Below are positions 1 to 12,947 of a DNA stretch of 64,000 nucleotides, in pieces; within the stretch, counting starts at the first letter, position 1; each line of letters begins with the position of its first letter. The position numbers and the translations under genes are program-made. Below the pieces are notes generated by a model. The model saw only the letters and a program-made list of their open reading frames with translations, ran no database searches and was not told where the DNA came from. The stretch comes from Megalobrama amblycephala (taxonomy: Eukaryota > Chordata > Actinopteri > Cypriniformes > Xenocyprididae): positions 37,060,866 to 37,124,865 of the forward strand of contig NC_063061.1 in NCBI RefSeq assembly GCF_018812025.1. The letters run 5' to 3'.

Positions 1-935
1 AAGCCCGGGATACAGTGCGCGATTATTGCAATCCTTTAAGATCATTACAAATCACACTGTGCGACATGGATCCGTTGAACTTCGGCACGACATGCATGTA
101 GACTGTACGATAATGACACCTGACGACTCGTAGGCTACGATGCAAGTTTCTATAGAAGAATAAAATGCATTAGCATGTGCTAGTGGTAAACAAAAATACC
201 ATGTTGAATCACACTTTGGCAGTTATAGATTTTATGTGTGCTGAAAATAAAAAGGAAGCAGGAAAATAAGAAGGGAAAAGTACGGAGCACCGCACATGAC
301 ATGCAAGAAAAATAAATAAATTGTGCGCACAATTTACTATTTCGTTCCCTTGATTTACTTATTCGTGCAAACAATTTACTAATTCATTCCCTCGATTTAT
401 TAAATGATTAATGATTATTAATGATTTATAAATTGAGGGAACGAATTAGTAAATTGTGCGCATGATTTACTAATTCGTTCCCTCGATTTATATATCATGC
501 ACATGATTTATAAATAAACAAAAATAGTACATCGTGCGCACGTTTTAGCAAATCGAGGGAATGAATTAGTAAATCGTGCGCACAATTTAGCCTACTATTT
601 TTTTTCCTGCATGTCATGTCTGGGGCTCTGTAAAAAAGAGCTTGAGGTAAGCGGTTTTAAGTTTTAGTGCCATGTCGTATTTTTATTGGCTGGTCAGTAG
701 ACGTAGGTCGTAGCAGCAAACACACTGTGCGATGATCAAGCTGAATTTCTGACACTGTCAGAAAACTATCGTAGGTTGTCTTTGGTCACAAGACCAGGAA
801 AACGGCCATCTTTGAACCTCTCTCACTGTACGACACAAGACCACCGATTAAGAGCCGCAGAAATCGCCACGATTGTTTCACGATGGCAATCTTTCGTCTG
901 GGACAGCCAAAAATCGTGCAGTGTATCCCGGGCTT
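1..935. mobile_element. Palindromic MITE with CCCGGG-containing terminal inverted repeats
   Basis: The window opens with AAGCCCGGGATACAGTGCGC, and 911-935 reads as its imperfect reverse complement (ATCGTGCAGTGTATCCCGGGCTT). This gives terminal inverted repeats of about 25 bp around a 0.9-kb non-coding body. Inside, about 320-600, a module close to AATTTACTAATTCGTTCCCT recurs in both orientations, so the body can itself fold. No transposase is visible. The left end coincides with the window edge, so the target duplication cannot be checked. It is probably a non-autonomous DNA transposon; the superfamily is unassigned. Confidence 0.7.
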
Positions 936-1970
936 TAGGGAGCACATAAGCATTTCTGTGTCACAGGTTAATGAGTCAAAAACAGTGAGTAAATGTTTTG
1001 TAATAAAAGACTATATTGCAAAAGATTGTATTGCTAAATAGGTTTACAGTGCATTTTTAGTGTGTTTTCACATGAGTTTCCATGTCACTCTGGGAAAACC
1101 TGTATATATGAAGGAATTCAATTCAATGCACATTTATTTGTATAGCACATTTCACAATAGATATCGATTCAAAGCAGCTTTACAGAGAATGCATGTCAAC
1201 ATTACAATTTAGAGAACTGACCTTGAAAAATTAAGTTTATAAGGAATTTTACAAGTATGATCTGTAGACCTGGAAAAAGTATGGACATTCATAAAATGAA
1301 TACATTTAAATAAATAAATAACATTTTTGTGTAGTTATGTCAAGCTCTAAGTTTATATGTATGTATATAAAATGATATAATATTTTGAAAATATAATATT
1401 AAAGAAAACGAATCACAAATGACTGGAAACTGGAAAATACATGTACATTTGTAAAGTGTAAACATTCAGTTTTTAAAACTTCTGGAATTTAATTATTTCA
1501 TAGTGGATAAATATTATTTTATTAAACTAATTTAAATCGCCACTCCTAGTTTCTGTAAATAAAAATGTTTGAACATGAGCAGCTTTCTCATTACAGCAGA
1601 ACCATCATGAGAAATATCATGGAGCTTCAGACATCGTCTTTGATAATTAGGGGCTTCGGAGTCAGAAAGTTTGAGAGCCGCTGCTCTAAACTCTTAATAT
1701 GCAATACACATGGAGTGTAAATAAAGAAAATATATTATTCGGTTCTTAGGGGATTCATATTTGATTCTGTTAGGATTGGTTCCAAGCTACAATTGAAATC
1801 CATGGGCATTCCTTCAGGATTGTTTGACAAGACTATAGAAATGCAAACGTGCAACAAGGATCTTCAGTTAGGCTCTCCATGGTTGAAGCCCATCGCAGGT
1901 TGTTCCTGCAGTGTGTACATGTGTTCAGGTGGAAGACAGGACGAGTGTTTGACTCTCTGTTTTCTGGCAG
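936..1970. other. Non-coding stretch upstream of first visible st8sia5 exon (intron)
   Basis: This is AT-rich sequence with no exon I can recognise. The first st8sia5 exon in the window begins in mid-codon at 1971, so this stretch is best read as st8sia5 intron. The N-terminal signal-anchor exon expected for the family was looked for here and not found. Short open frames at 1793-2094 overlap the real exon only in part. Confidence 0.5.
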
Positions 1971-4900
1971 GTATCTGGAACGCTCCGAAGGCTCTTTGGA
2001 GTTCAACTCCACTTCCTGCAAGGAACTACGGCAAGAAATCACAGATGTGAAAGTACTGACCATGTACGTTTCTCTCTCAGATGTCTGTACGTAGAGAGTG
2101 AGCGTTCCAGCGGGAGTCAGATTTCCTGATGAATGTCTCATCTCAAAGGACAGACCTTGTAAAAAGAGCATCTATTTAAAGAAATATAATATCTGAGCAA
2201 GAACGCAGTTTCCTTTCCTTTCTTTAATAGTGATTTCTAAGGAAACTGCACTTGTACTATTGCTCATAGTACTGTGTCTGTGATTAATTGAATTTATGTG
2301 TGCGTGTGTTTTAGGGTAAAGACTTCAGAGCTGTTTGAGCGATGGAGGAACCTGCAGGTGTGTAAGTGGGAGCAAAACAAGGAGGAGACGGATAATTTCA
2401 AGTGAGTCACACAAATACGCGTCCACTTTTTCCTTTACCGTTATCTTTTATCCCCCAAATTCAACACAGTCTTAATGGGAGTTCTTTGTCAAAAACAAAG
2501 GAAAGATGTCATCTCTCTCGACGTCCAATAGGATTCTTTTGTTGTAACAAAGTGATGATGTCATCTCTCCCTCTGTCCAATAGAATGTCTCTGTCACGTT
2601 GCTGCAATGCCCCCTCCTTCCTGTTTACCACGAAGAGAAACACTCCCTCTGGCACTAAACTGCGTTACGAGGTGGATACGAGTGGACTCTTGCACATCAG
2701 CCCGGAGATTTTTAAAATGTTCCCTGATGTGAGTGAGAGTAGTGTTAAATCTCATTTACAGTGCTTGTCTTTGACTACATGAGCTTGGAAGAGCGGATTT
2801 TGCTAAAATGCATAGCTAATTTCTATTGGAAGTTTAATCATAATTTTGAACTTCCTAATTGGAATTTAAATCCTAATCGGAATTTTCTTATTAGATTCCT
2901 TTTTGTTGGATAGTTTAGAACATTTAGTTCCAAGAGGATAAAATGAACATCAAAAGAAAATAAACTCATATAGCGCCTTTATCTCGTTCCTTTTTTTAGT
3001 AGGAAGACATTATTCCAATATAATAGAAGTAGAGTTCTACTTTACTTGAGGTATTCATAATGTATGCTATCATCCTTTCTGATATAATTCTAACCATATT
3101 AAAATCCTTCCTGAAATTGGTTGCTTTTCATGTGTTTTAATGCATTATTATATTGTCTGTGTAACAATGTGTTATAATTAGGGATGCACCAATAGGATTT
3201 TTTTGGACCAATACCAATTTTAACAAACAATTATTGGCTGATTCCAATACCGATAGTTGTCTCTTGATCTCTTATTTGAAGTTTTGTCTTTAAAATTGAT
3301 AGTGTTTTGATTTATTGCTGCATCATCAAATAATTTCTATCAAACATGGACTGGATCCATTTAACATTCAGCGGGCCAGCATAAATGCATAAATACAACA
3401 GAACAAAGATACATATGAAATAAACACTGCTTTTTAGGTTGATTTTGGACCTAAAAAGGTCTAAACAGTTTTCAACAGTTTGGAACAGTTTCAGGTACAG
3501 AAATAAAGTGTAAAATAACACTGCATATTCTTTACTGTATAAATGAAATACATTTTAATCCTTATTAAAGTTACAAATATTGTTTTGTCAAAAGTAGTGA
3601 GTGAATTTTTTGGTCTTTTGTTGTTTGATTAACATTAAAACACAGACAGCATCGCAGCAGGAATATTAGGCTGCTGTCACTTTAAGAGCTGCACGGATCC
3701 AATATACTGTTAAACAAGTGTTTTATTTCGCAGCTGTTTACATTAATTTAAGACATAACTGACTATCAGAGTTAAATCAACTCATATGGTCCCTCTCTAA
3801 ATAGTGTTAAAGTAACACTGAAGCAGAGTTAAAGTTAATGAGATGATTAAGCAATTAATTAAGTGATGAATGAGCATTAGTGATGAACACCTGCTGTTAA
3901 CAAGCAGAATCACTGAAGAAAAGACAATCCTCCTCTGCTGAGATCTTGAGAGACATAATGTATTTCATCTTCAGTTGATTTCATCTAAGACTGTGGCAGA
4001 AGTCAGTTGTAGTTCTTGTGTTTCTTTTTTCTTCAGTGATTCTGTAGGTGTTCATCATTACCGCTCAATCATAACTTAATTAATCACTTAATTATCTCAT
4101 TAACTTGAACTCTGCTTCAATGTTACTTTAACCCTATTTAGAGAGGGACCAAATGTACACTGAGCAGAGTTGATTTAACTCTGGTGATTTTGCTGTGTAT
4201 GTTTACAAGGATACGCACCAAGACAGCTATTTCGATATAGTGCCTTCACGGAGTTAATTGATAAATATCAGTGGCTAATACATCAGTGCATCTCTAATTA
4301 TAATGTATTATAACTGTGGTTAAAATCATGCAATGCATTATGAGGTGCATTACAAGGCATATTTCATTAAAATACTTATAATACTTTATATATAAAGTGT
4401 TACAAAGTTCTGATTTAAAATCTGCTCAAAGAAGAATCAAATCAGAATATCAAAATCCTGTAGAAAAGATCATTTGATTCACATACAATTCTTATTATTT
4501 GAATCAGTTAGAATTCTTCAAGATTTATTCCAAATGATGATATTATTCCAATCAGAATCCTGAGCACATTCCAATTGGATTGTTTAACCAGAGGTGCAGG
4601 AGAAAAGAAGATATAGTCTGATATCTGCGTATATGAAATCATTTTATACACACAGATGTCATTTTTCTTCAGTTGAATCTCCTGCATGAAGCAGCCACAC
4701 CCTGCCTAACATTATGAATCAAACATCTTTAAGTATCAAGGCAAGCGTTACCTAGCAACTTCTGCAGTGATCACACCCTAGAAACTCTATGACTGCAACA
4801 GTTGCCAAGCAACCATCTCCAAGCAATCATCTATGTAATCCCATTTTGGTTCATCCTGCCCTGTTTCTGAATGTATTCTCTGCTCTGACTGCAGGACATG

Positions 4901-6620
4901 CCCTATTCCAAATCCCAGTTTAAGAAATGTGCCGTCATCGGGAACGGCGGTATCATCAAAAACAGCAAGTGTGGACGAGAGATTGATGCCACTGACTTTG
5001 TCTTCCGGTAAAATGCAGAAGCATTGTGTGTGTTTGTTTATATGTCATGGGAATATTTAGAAACAATCTCATCATGTTCAAACTCTTTTTCAGATGTAAT
5101 ATTCCTCCTATCTCAGATATGTACAGTAAAGATGTGGGATCTAAGACTGATCTTGTAACAATAAATCCCAGCATTATAACTGAGAGGTACACACACACAA
5201 ACACATCTATATGATCTCGTTAGTATTCATATGTAAAATGTACACATACATTTTGCACTGCTATGAGTGTAATATTGCGTTTATACAACAGTTCGGCGGA
5301 ACAAGTGTGTAAATAAATAAGAAACAACAACAGAGTGTCTTTAAAAATGCTCTTTTGTGCAGAACTACTTCCTTTCGCCATGGATTCAAATCTCAATTCG
5401 ACAGTTTAACAGTTGAGCCCAAGCCTCCGTTACTAATTTGTCACTTTAAGGAAGGAACATTGAGTCGCTTCATTGAAGATTATTGTATTATGTAGAGTAT
5501 TATGGTTTTATGAGAGAGAGATCGAGTCTGAAAGAAACTGAAGTCAGTTGTAGTTCTTGTGTTTCTCTTTTCTTCAGTGATTCTGCTTGTTAACAGCAGG
5601 TGTTCATCACTAATGCTTAATCATCACTTAATTAATTGCTTAATTATCTCATTAACTTTAACTCTGCTTCAGTGTTATTTTAACACTATTTAGAGAGGGA
5701 CCAAATGTACTCTGAACAAGGCTGATTTAACTCTGGGGATTTTGCTGTGCACAGTGCTAAAACAACTTCCTCGTTCTGACTCACTCATAAAGATAGTCTG
5801 AAATCTGATGAAACTGTTCTCTGTGGGTACATGAGCACTGAACGGCCGCTGATGGCCTGGAGCTTGCATCTGCGAAAGCGTCTAAACAAATGAATAGGCG
5901 CTATGTTTATAAATGAATCACATTTGTGGTCTAAATAACTACATTCTCGCCTAAAAAACTATTAAAACTACATTTCATGATGAAACAACAAATATATATA
6001 TATATATATGACCTGGACATATTCTTGGCAGGTACATCTAAGAAATGTGTGCTATAACTACACTTTATGCAAAAAATACCTATGAATACTAATGAGATCA
6101 GTTTGCATTCCTGTAACACAACCATTGAGACACTAATTCTGTCTCTATTTGCACCAGGTTTCAAAAGTTGGAGAAATGGAGGAAGCCATTTTATGATGTT
6201 CTCCAGAATTACGAGAACTCTTCGTTGGTTTTGCCAGCGTTTTATAACACGAGGAACACCGACGTGTCATTCCGTGTGAAGTACATGCTGGACGACTTCG
6301 AGTCCCCCCGCGGCGTGTTCTTCTTCCACCCGCAGTACCTGATGAACGTGCAGCGCTTCTGGGCCGTGCAGGGCGTGCGCGCCAAACGCCTCAGCAGCGG
6401 CCTGATGCTGGTCACCGCTGCGATGGAGTTATGCGAAGAAGTGCATCTCTACGGCTTCTGGGCGTTTCCAATGAACCCCTCTGGAATCTTCATAACGCAC
6501 CATTACTATGACAACGTCAAGCCCCGGCCCGGGTTCCACGCCATGCCGTATGAGATCTTTAACTTCATGCACATGCACGCTCGCGGCATTGTGCACGTGC
6601 ACACGGGCCCCTGCAGGTGA
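1971..6620 (+). CDS. st8sia5: Alpha-2,8-sialyltransferase ST8SIA5 (partial, 5' end outside window)
   Basis: This is a Golgi type II membrane glycosyltransferase of CAZy family GT29 that adds alpha-2,8-linked sialic acid to gangliosides. Six coding exons join in phase: 1971-2063, 2315-2401, 2584-2728, 4895-5007, 5094-5186 and 6158-6620 (TGA at the end). All introns are GT-AG. Exons 4-5 carry sialylmotif L (KKCAVIGNGGIIKNSKCGRE to PSIITE). Exon 6 carries sialylmotif S (about 6390-6468, LSSGLMLVTAAMELCEEV), motif III (HHYYDN, 6498-6515) and the HAMP-containing VS region. N-glycosylation sequons NST (first exon) and NSS (last exon) are present. The segment LLPAFYNTRNTDVS and overall collinearity favour ST8SIA5 over ST8SIA1. 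The cytoplasmic tail and signal anchor are missing because they lie left of the window. The protein ends GPCR, without the Cys-rich tail CSCC I recall for human ST8SIA5. The last exon is GC-rich compared with its surroundings. Confidence 0.93.
3179..4296. mobile_element. hAT-like non-autonomous element in st8sia5 intron
   Basis: The termini are TAGGGATGCACCAATAGG on the left and the complement of TAGAGATGCACTGATG on the right. They are flanked by near-identical 8-bp direct repeats (GTTATAAT at 3171-3178, ATTATAAT at 4297-4304). An 8-bp duplication with TAGGGATGCAC ends fits the hAT superfamily. The interior (about 3760-4200) is a second, nested palindrome whose arms meet near 3930-4020. No transposase reading frame was found. 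Confidence 0.75.
5531..5755. repeat. Second copy of the palindrome nested in the 3179-4296 element
   Basis: The stretch from GAAGTCAGTTGTAGTTCTTG to GATTTTGCTGTGCA closely matches 4005-4200, including the GTTCATCA, TTAATTA and GAGAGGGACCAAATGTAC blocks. A complete foldback arm therefore also sits alone in the next st8sia5 intron, which suggests that the inner palindrome moves or duplicates independently of the hAT-like shell. Confidence 0.7.
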
Positions 6621-7535
6621 AACGGACAAGGGTTGGCGCCGAAGGTGCGATCTGATTGGTTCGTTTTGTAGAGCTCCTCCCATTTACTGGCGCTACGGAA
6701 CTTAGACTTACGCATGTCTACTTGCGTGTGTGCAAATTGCAGCCTTAAAGGCCAGGCGTTTTATTAACGTGTTTTTACAAAATCATGTCAGGACGGTTGC
6801 AAAATGGTACGTGTTTCTTGTTTGGTGATTTTCTGTAGTGGTGTCGTGTTTGTGTATCCGAACAGATGTCACGTTTGAAACTTTGTGAGGAGGCTTCATG
6901 CGCCAAACAATATCACAACAAATGATGTACCCTTTTTCTGCAGGGTAGCTCCGCCCACTGTGGAATCTCATTGGTCCAAAATCCCAGTCCACTCAGTTGT
7001 ATATTACCATAAAATATATTCAAATTGGCTGAGATTGTTACGTTGCACCTGGTAAGACACCTATAAGAGTCCTAACACTGTTTTAAGAGCAAGTTTAACA
7101 TTCATTAATAGCCACATCAGTGCATAAAGTAGACTGAGTTTGACATGACATTAAGTATTTCAGTTAAAACATGTATGTTTCATACATGTATTATATATAA
7201 TGGTAGATGCTTGTACATGTTTAGCGCAGGGTCTGAAGTCATGTTTGATCATTTTTATGACACACATTTGTTTATGTTGAGGAATGTTTTTGCAGTCCAT
7301 TGTTTTTCTCTCCCTCTGTCTCTCTCACGCACACACAATCTGTGATTGAGGTTTTAGTGTCTTTTAAATCGACTGATCATGTTTATAATGCTGAACTTTA
7401 TATACTTTGTTTTCAGGTTCTTGTAATATGATATTGTGATAACAACAGTGTGACCTTATCACTTTACCAAGAAATCAACTTTTTAATATCTATTGAGATC
7501 TTGATTTCATGAAGCTTGAAGACATCTTAAAGGCA

Positions 7536-7583
<48 letters not shown>

Positions 7584-7770
7584 CTGATTTCTTAAACTGC
7601 ACAACAATATCAGTTATTCTATTTTTACTTTTTATTATTTATGCAATTTTTATTTAAATTTTTTCTATATTAATCGTGCATTGTTTTTTGTCGTCAGTTA
7701 ACCTACCATTGTTTTGGTAACACATATGTACAGTTATTTGTCAAGCCAATAAAGCACACAGATCTGCTAC
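6621..7770 (+). other. st8sia5: Putative st8sia5 3' UTR with polyadenylation signal at 7748-7753
   Basis: The sequence after the stop codon has no exon. The first well-placed AATAAA on the plus strand is at 7748-7753, in the context GCCAATAAAGC, and marks a plausible transcript end about 1.1 kb downstream of the stop. Expression data would be needed to fix the end. A CT dinucleotide run lies within it. Confidence 0.45.
7539..7579. repeat. (CT)n microsatellite
   Basis: An uninterrupted run of about 20 CT dinucleotides lies in the putative st8sia5 3' UTR. A second, shorter CT-rich run is at about 7826-7853. Confidence 0.95.
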
Positions 7771-7984
7771 TCTTAAAAAGTGAGTTCTATGGTGTTTTAT
7801 ATTATTTTTAGTGTGAAAAGTTCTTTCTCTCTCTCTCTTTCTCTCTCTCTCTCAGATATCCAGGGTTGGTGTCGGATGTTGATCCAGTAATAAATAATTG
7901 ATCAGTTTCAGAGGTTAATCAGTGTTAATCAGACAAACATAGTTTGATTTCTCTGGAGTTCTCCTTTACCTGCACACACACACA

Positions 7985-8225
7985 CAGGTTTGTTTTGCTA
8001 TCTTAGTGAGGACATTGCATAGACTTCCATTGATTTTATATCAGGTCAATTATATTTTCTATCACCTAACCCAACCCCTATTCCTAAACTTAAACATGTG
8101 CACATCACTAGATTTAAATAAAAACATCTTTTGGTTGATTTATAAGCCTTTTAATTTTGTGAGGACCAGTCAATGTCCTCACTAGTGGGTTGTGAAAGGA
8201 TTTCACAATATAAATGAGGACATTA
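7985..8225. repeat. Dispersed repeat (GTGAGGACATTG type)
   Basis: The block runs from a short CA run through GTGAGGACATTGCATAGACT, ACCTAACCCAACCCCTA and AAGCCTTTTAATTTTGTGAG. A diverged relative occurs at about 48630-48880 inside loxhd1, with the same order of modules (GACATTCCACTGGCG, CCAACCCTACACCTAAACC, ATTTATAAGCCTTTTGAAAA). It is an interspersed family with no coding potential. Confidence 0.6.
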
Positions 8226-8554
8226 GTGTATTTTTTTCTTCCTTGGTAAGTTTAAAAGATAAAGAAGTTGAAATCCACCAGATAAATTAAATAAGAAATA
8301 AAAACAATAGTATTTTTGAAATCTGAAAAAGAGATTAACTGGAGAAAATCTGAGGAAATAGAATATGTTTTCTTATGAATAATGCCCTGGAATGATTGCG
8401 TTTGTATAAATAAAATAATTTAAAATTACTGATGGAATGTATAACTTAACAAGCAGTCTCATTTGTTAACATTGCATCAACTAACATGAACTAACGTTAT
8501 TAACGTTTAGGGTTATAGTCTAATAAATTTTCATGTTGGCTCACAGTGCATTAA

Positions 8555-9264
8555 AGGGTTAGTTCACCCAAAAATGAAAATTAAGATTAAGATATTTTAG
8601 TTGAAATCCGATGGCTCCGTGAGGCCTCCAGCCAGAAATGACATTTCCTCGCTCAAGATCCATAAAGGTACTAAAAACATATTTAAATCGGTTCATGTGA
8701 GTATACAGTGGTTCAATATTAATATTATAAAGTGATGAGAATATTTTGGGAGCGCCAAAAAAACAAAATAACGACTTATATAGTGATGGTCGATTTCAAA
8801 ACACTGCTTCAGGAAGATTCGGAGCATAAATGAATCAGTGTATCGAATCTGCTGTTCGGAGCGCCAAAGTCACGTGATTTCAGCCGTTGGCAGTTGGACA
8901 GGCGATCTGAATCATGATTCGAAATACTGATTCATTTATGCTCCGATGCTTCCTGCAGCAGTGTTTTGAAATCGGCCATCACTAAGGCCTAAATCGTTTT
9001 GTTTTTTTGGCGCACCAAAAATATTCTCGTCACTTTATAATATTAATATTGAACCACTGCACTCACATGAACCGATTTAAATATGTTTTTAGTACCTTTA
9101 TGGATCTTGAGAGAGGAAATGTCATTGCTCCCTATGAAGGCCTCACGAAGCCATCGGATTTCAACTAAAATATCTTAATTTGTGTTCCGAAGATTAACGC
9201 GTGTGGAACAGCATGAGGGTAAGTAATAAATGGCAGAATTTTCATTTTTGGGTGAACTAAACCT
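8555..9264. mobile_element. Palindromic MITE, AGGGTTAGTTCACCC ends, TTAA flanks
   Basis: TTAA at 8551-8554 and 9265-9268 flanks an element starting AGGGTTAGTTCACCCAAAAA and ending in its inverse. The arms are inverted over several hundred bases: the blocks GATATTTTAGTTGAAATCCG and ACATATTTAAATCGGTTCA reappear inverted near 9070-9180. The TTAA target suggests mobilisation by a piggyBac-type transposase. There is no reading frame of its own. Related ends occur at 14827-15026 and 59175-59465. Confidence 0.85.
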
Positions 9265-10637
9265 TTAACTAATGTTAACAGATATGACATTTGACATTAA
9301 AATGTTTCATTATCTAAGCATAACATTATCTTAGGATAAGTATTGTTTATTGTTAGATCATGTTAATAATGTTAACGAATGAAACCTTATTGTAAAGTTT
9401 TACCTGACAATGACAAACTTTAGGGTTCTGGCTATATAGTATGAGGTCTGAAAGACAATGAATCAAAATTCAGTTTACGTGTAAATGTAATACTTTTTAA
9501 TTTACTCATGGAGATTGGATTTATTCTAAATACATAATTTATTTGAGCACCTGCAAAATGTTTTCATTCTCAGCAAGAATAGTTCACCTAAAATGCATTG
9601 TTCACTCATTCAGAGAACTAGATCAGAGAGCGAATCGTTCTTTTGAGTCTTTTGAGTCCACTTGGTTTACAAAGCGGACTGGACACACACAAACACTGAC
9701 AAGAGGGTCAGATGTAAGTATATTAGCTGGTCAGCTTACCCATTTGTTGTCTCTACAACAGACTGTTTAGTGAAGAGTGAATTATTTAACATATGGTGTG
9801 TGTTCTGTATGTGTGTGCATCATGACAACGCTCTGTCGGTCATATCGCCCTCTGCTGGTCATGTTCATTGCTAGTAAAAGTGTATGTGGCCACAAGATGT
9901 TTCTCTGCGTGTGCAAACTGAAGTAAGTTGTACGAAAAGATAGATAGACAGTTGCGAGTTATTGTCTTTAAAATGAATATGGCTGGTGTTTTATTGTGGT
10001 AAATGGTCAGGACAAGAAATGTCCTACCCACAAAGCTAGCTAATGCACACACAACATCCTTGCTGAGGTAATGTGTTTGTGCCTGAGGGAGGGAGGGAGA
10101 GATAAAAACGTGTGTATGCGAGATATATAGTGTGTAAATGAGATGTTGTGAGGTTGTGTGTGTGTGAGTTTGTGTTTATCAGATGATAGCAGTATCAGGT
10201 GTTTGTAATAAAGCTAATGGCAGGAGTTAGAATTAGGGTGTCGTCTCAGGAGAATTTCTTATGGGTTCAAATTCTTACAAAGACAAAACAATCCATACAC
10301 ATATAGAATAGCAATTTACCTGCAGAAGAATTATCATTAGCATTATAGTTTTAAGCATTAGGCATATTGCAGTCAGTGTGCTGTGTCAGTCCTTTCAGAC
10401 CAGTTCTGCACTCATTGTCATTACACATATGACATTTGTTTTATACATGTACGTTTATGTGTTTATTTTCTGTAACATTTGTTGATTCCTATTTGTTCAT
10501 ATTATGTCATAGTATGATCATGTGATATATGATGTTTTGTAGAAATTGCAAGAGTGAATTGTGATTGCTTTGATATCATCAGTAAGAATGCCTTGAAATT
10601 AAAGCTGCATTATCCAAAATCAATTTTTGAACAAGTA
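9265..10637. other. Intergenic sequence, nothing recognised
   Basis: Both strands were read for exons, RNA genes and repeats. Short open frames at 9543-9874 have no recognisable motif and no splice context. A G-rich GAGG/GTGT patch lies near 10085-10180. Confidence 0.4.
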
Positions 10638-10645
10638 CATATCAG

Positions 10646-11271
10646 CAGAGCTTGGTATATTACTTATGAATTGTAATCAGTTACAAATTACATGACAAAA
10701 TTTGTAATCAGTAATATAATCTCTTAGATTACACATTTTTGGTACTACTTTTGGATTACATTTAGATTACTTTTGTGCTAACCCTTATTTGATGTCACAT
10801 ATATTGTAGGGTAATATTGTACTATTTTGACAGATTCAAAGAAAAAATATATTCCAAAAAATAACAGCAACATTACAAAAACAAATATTGAAAAACATGA
10901 AATTTACAGCAATATCACTGCTACATCAAATATTTCATCTATATTTCATATATTATTATTACTTCATATATATTCATCTATATTTCCCCTTCACCGCTGG
11001 AAAAACTTGAAGAATCACGAACATATATAAGAGGCAGGTTTATTATGAATAAAATATAAACGTTAAAAAAAATGAAAAATTAGGAGAATTAATGAATTGT
11101 GAACCACTTACTGCCATTGTGTAAATAAAATGTAATCATGTAATCCATAAAAAAGTAACTGTAGTCTCATTACATATTTTAAAAAGTAGTTTACTCTAAT
11201 TACAAGGACTTGATTTTTAGAATCTAATTATGTAATCCAGATTACATGTAATCTGTAACTACCCAACTCTG
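10646..11271. mobile_element. hAT-type MITE with perfect 8-bp target duplication CATATCAG
   Basis: The direct repeat CATATCAG at 10638-10645 and 11272-11279 brackets an element beginning CAGAGCTTGG and ending CCCAACTCTG. Subterminal sequence is built of TAATC/GATTACA modules in inverted orientation at the two ends. The perfect 8-bp duplication and CAG ends identify a hAT-type insertion. It has no transposase. Confidence 0.85.
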
Positions 11272-11279
11272 CATATCAG

Positions 11280-12600
11280 CCAGTGTTCAAAACTATCTCC
11301 TTACCTTAGCCCGATTCACAACGGTAAGATTGTAATAATGTTTTCTAATTCGAGTGGTACTGGTGGGTTTCCTTGGGAAATTTGAGCATGCTGCCGTTCG
11401 TCTGTGCGTCATTACGTCACGTCTGTTTACATAAAGAATGAGTCCCAGCTAGTAGGCTATATCATGTGAGAATCCTGCAGGTGGCGGATCATTTATAGCC
11501 TTTTCTCACAGCAGCTGGATTCCTAAGTAGTATCCACAACAGTGCGGTGACTGACAGCAAACACTAGATTCAGCCGCGCTGAGGAGCCGTGCCGATGCAC
11601 AACCCACGTAAAGATGATAATTCCGCAAACAACTGCAATTGCAGGTTTCAAACTGAGATGGCGACAAAGAGGCAAAACTTTAACAGACATGTTTTGTTAT
11701 CTATGCCATCTTTTTTCATTTTCCATCATATTTGTTTATGAATTTATGAATTTATCTGTAAAATATCCAGCTATTACTGCATTTTTTTCTTCGAAAAGAA
11801 AATATTTGTTGAATGTATTTGTAAAAAATATAATTTTGCACATATATTAGTAAAAAAAAATACACATTTAAATTATTAAGTTTAAATTATGCATATAAAT
11901 GTAATTTTAATATATTTATTTAAATACATTTTTGGGTGTATTAAACTGCTCAGCCAGCATAAACAAACTGTTACTGTTGAGCTCTGTTTGAGGGCGTACA
12001 CCATTATTTTTGACTTGTGCCAGTAAAAAACTACTTGACAACTAATCCGAACACCTTAGCAACCACCTAGCAACTATCCAAAACACTTTAGCAATGTCAT
12101 AGTTATGCCCTGGCAACCACTCACAACACTGTGAAGGCGAGGTTTGTACGGTCAAGAAAATGTAAAAAGCTGTCTTTATGAGCTGTTCTTTGTGTTCATT
12201 TTCTTGTATGTTCACACACAAGTGTTTTAGAGCGACTTCTTCCACTTTCAGCCAGACGACAATTTGCCTAAATTAGGAGCCCGATCTTCTTTATTGCCTA
12301 GGTTGGGTAAAGCATGTTAAATAGTTTGACCACGTTAATCCAGTGGCACTAACTTATTTATCTGTGTTAATGAAATCACTGTTAATTATTTACAAGTGTT
12401 AGTGAAGCGTCTTTAATTATCTGTTCTGTAATACTCCCTCTCTACTGGTGTATCTTTTCTCTCTCTCTCTATCTCTCTCTCTCTGTCTGTCTGACTTTCT
12501 TCGTTATACTCTCCTTTTCTTTTCTCGCCTTGTCCTTTTTCTGTTGATGTGCATTTGAATTGTGCATAAAAGAGGTTATATTTCCATTGACATTGTGTTT
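11280..12600. other. Intergenic sequence, nothing recognised
   Basis: This is AT-rich sequence with a stretch of repeated CCTTAGCAACCACCTAGCAAC-like words (about 12050-12120), a word type also present near 4740-4830. A CT-rich tract lies at about 12458-12485. No exon could be supported. Confidence 0.4.
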
Positions 12601-12609
12601 ATGTATTTT

Positions 12610-12627
12610 TATAAATATATATAAAGC
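12610..12627 (+). promoter_or_regulatory. loxhd1: TATA-like sequence upstream of loxhd1
   Basis: TATAAATATATATAAAGC lies about 330 bp before the loxhd1 start codon. A possible splice acceptor (TTTCTCTCACAG ending 12736) lies between the two, so transcription could also start further upstream with a non-coding first exon. Support is composition only. Confidence 0.2.
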
Positions 12628-12947
12628 ACGCCGTGCTTTAGTAAAGCGATCCCGAGACCATGAATAATGAACGTTATGAGGCCCAACCCCCCTCTCTCTC
12701 GCTGTCCTCTCCGTTTTCATTTGCTTTCTCTCACAGATCATGTGACCACTCTGAGGCCAGTAATTATTCATGAGCTCTGCACCGCACCGCAGGACCTGCG
12801 CGAGAGAGCCTCCGGCTCCGAGCTGAGGCCCCGCTCCAGCTGCACGCAGGGGCCCATCGGCCTGCACGGGTCAGACGGCGACACCTTACACCGCAGACGG
12901 CGAGGAAACACTCACCCTCACCTCGCCACTCTCTGGATGAATAAAAG

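Noticed and set aside
6429..6715. Minus-strand frames across st8sia5 last exon
   Set aside because: Shadows of the GC-rich sialyltransferase exon, which matches the family through its stop codon.
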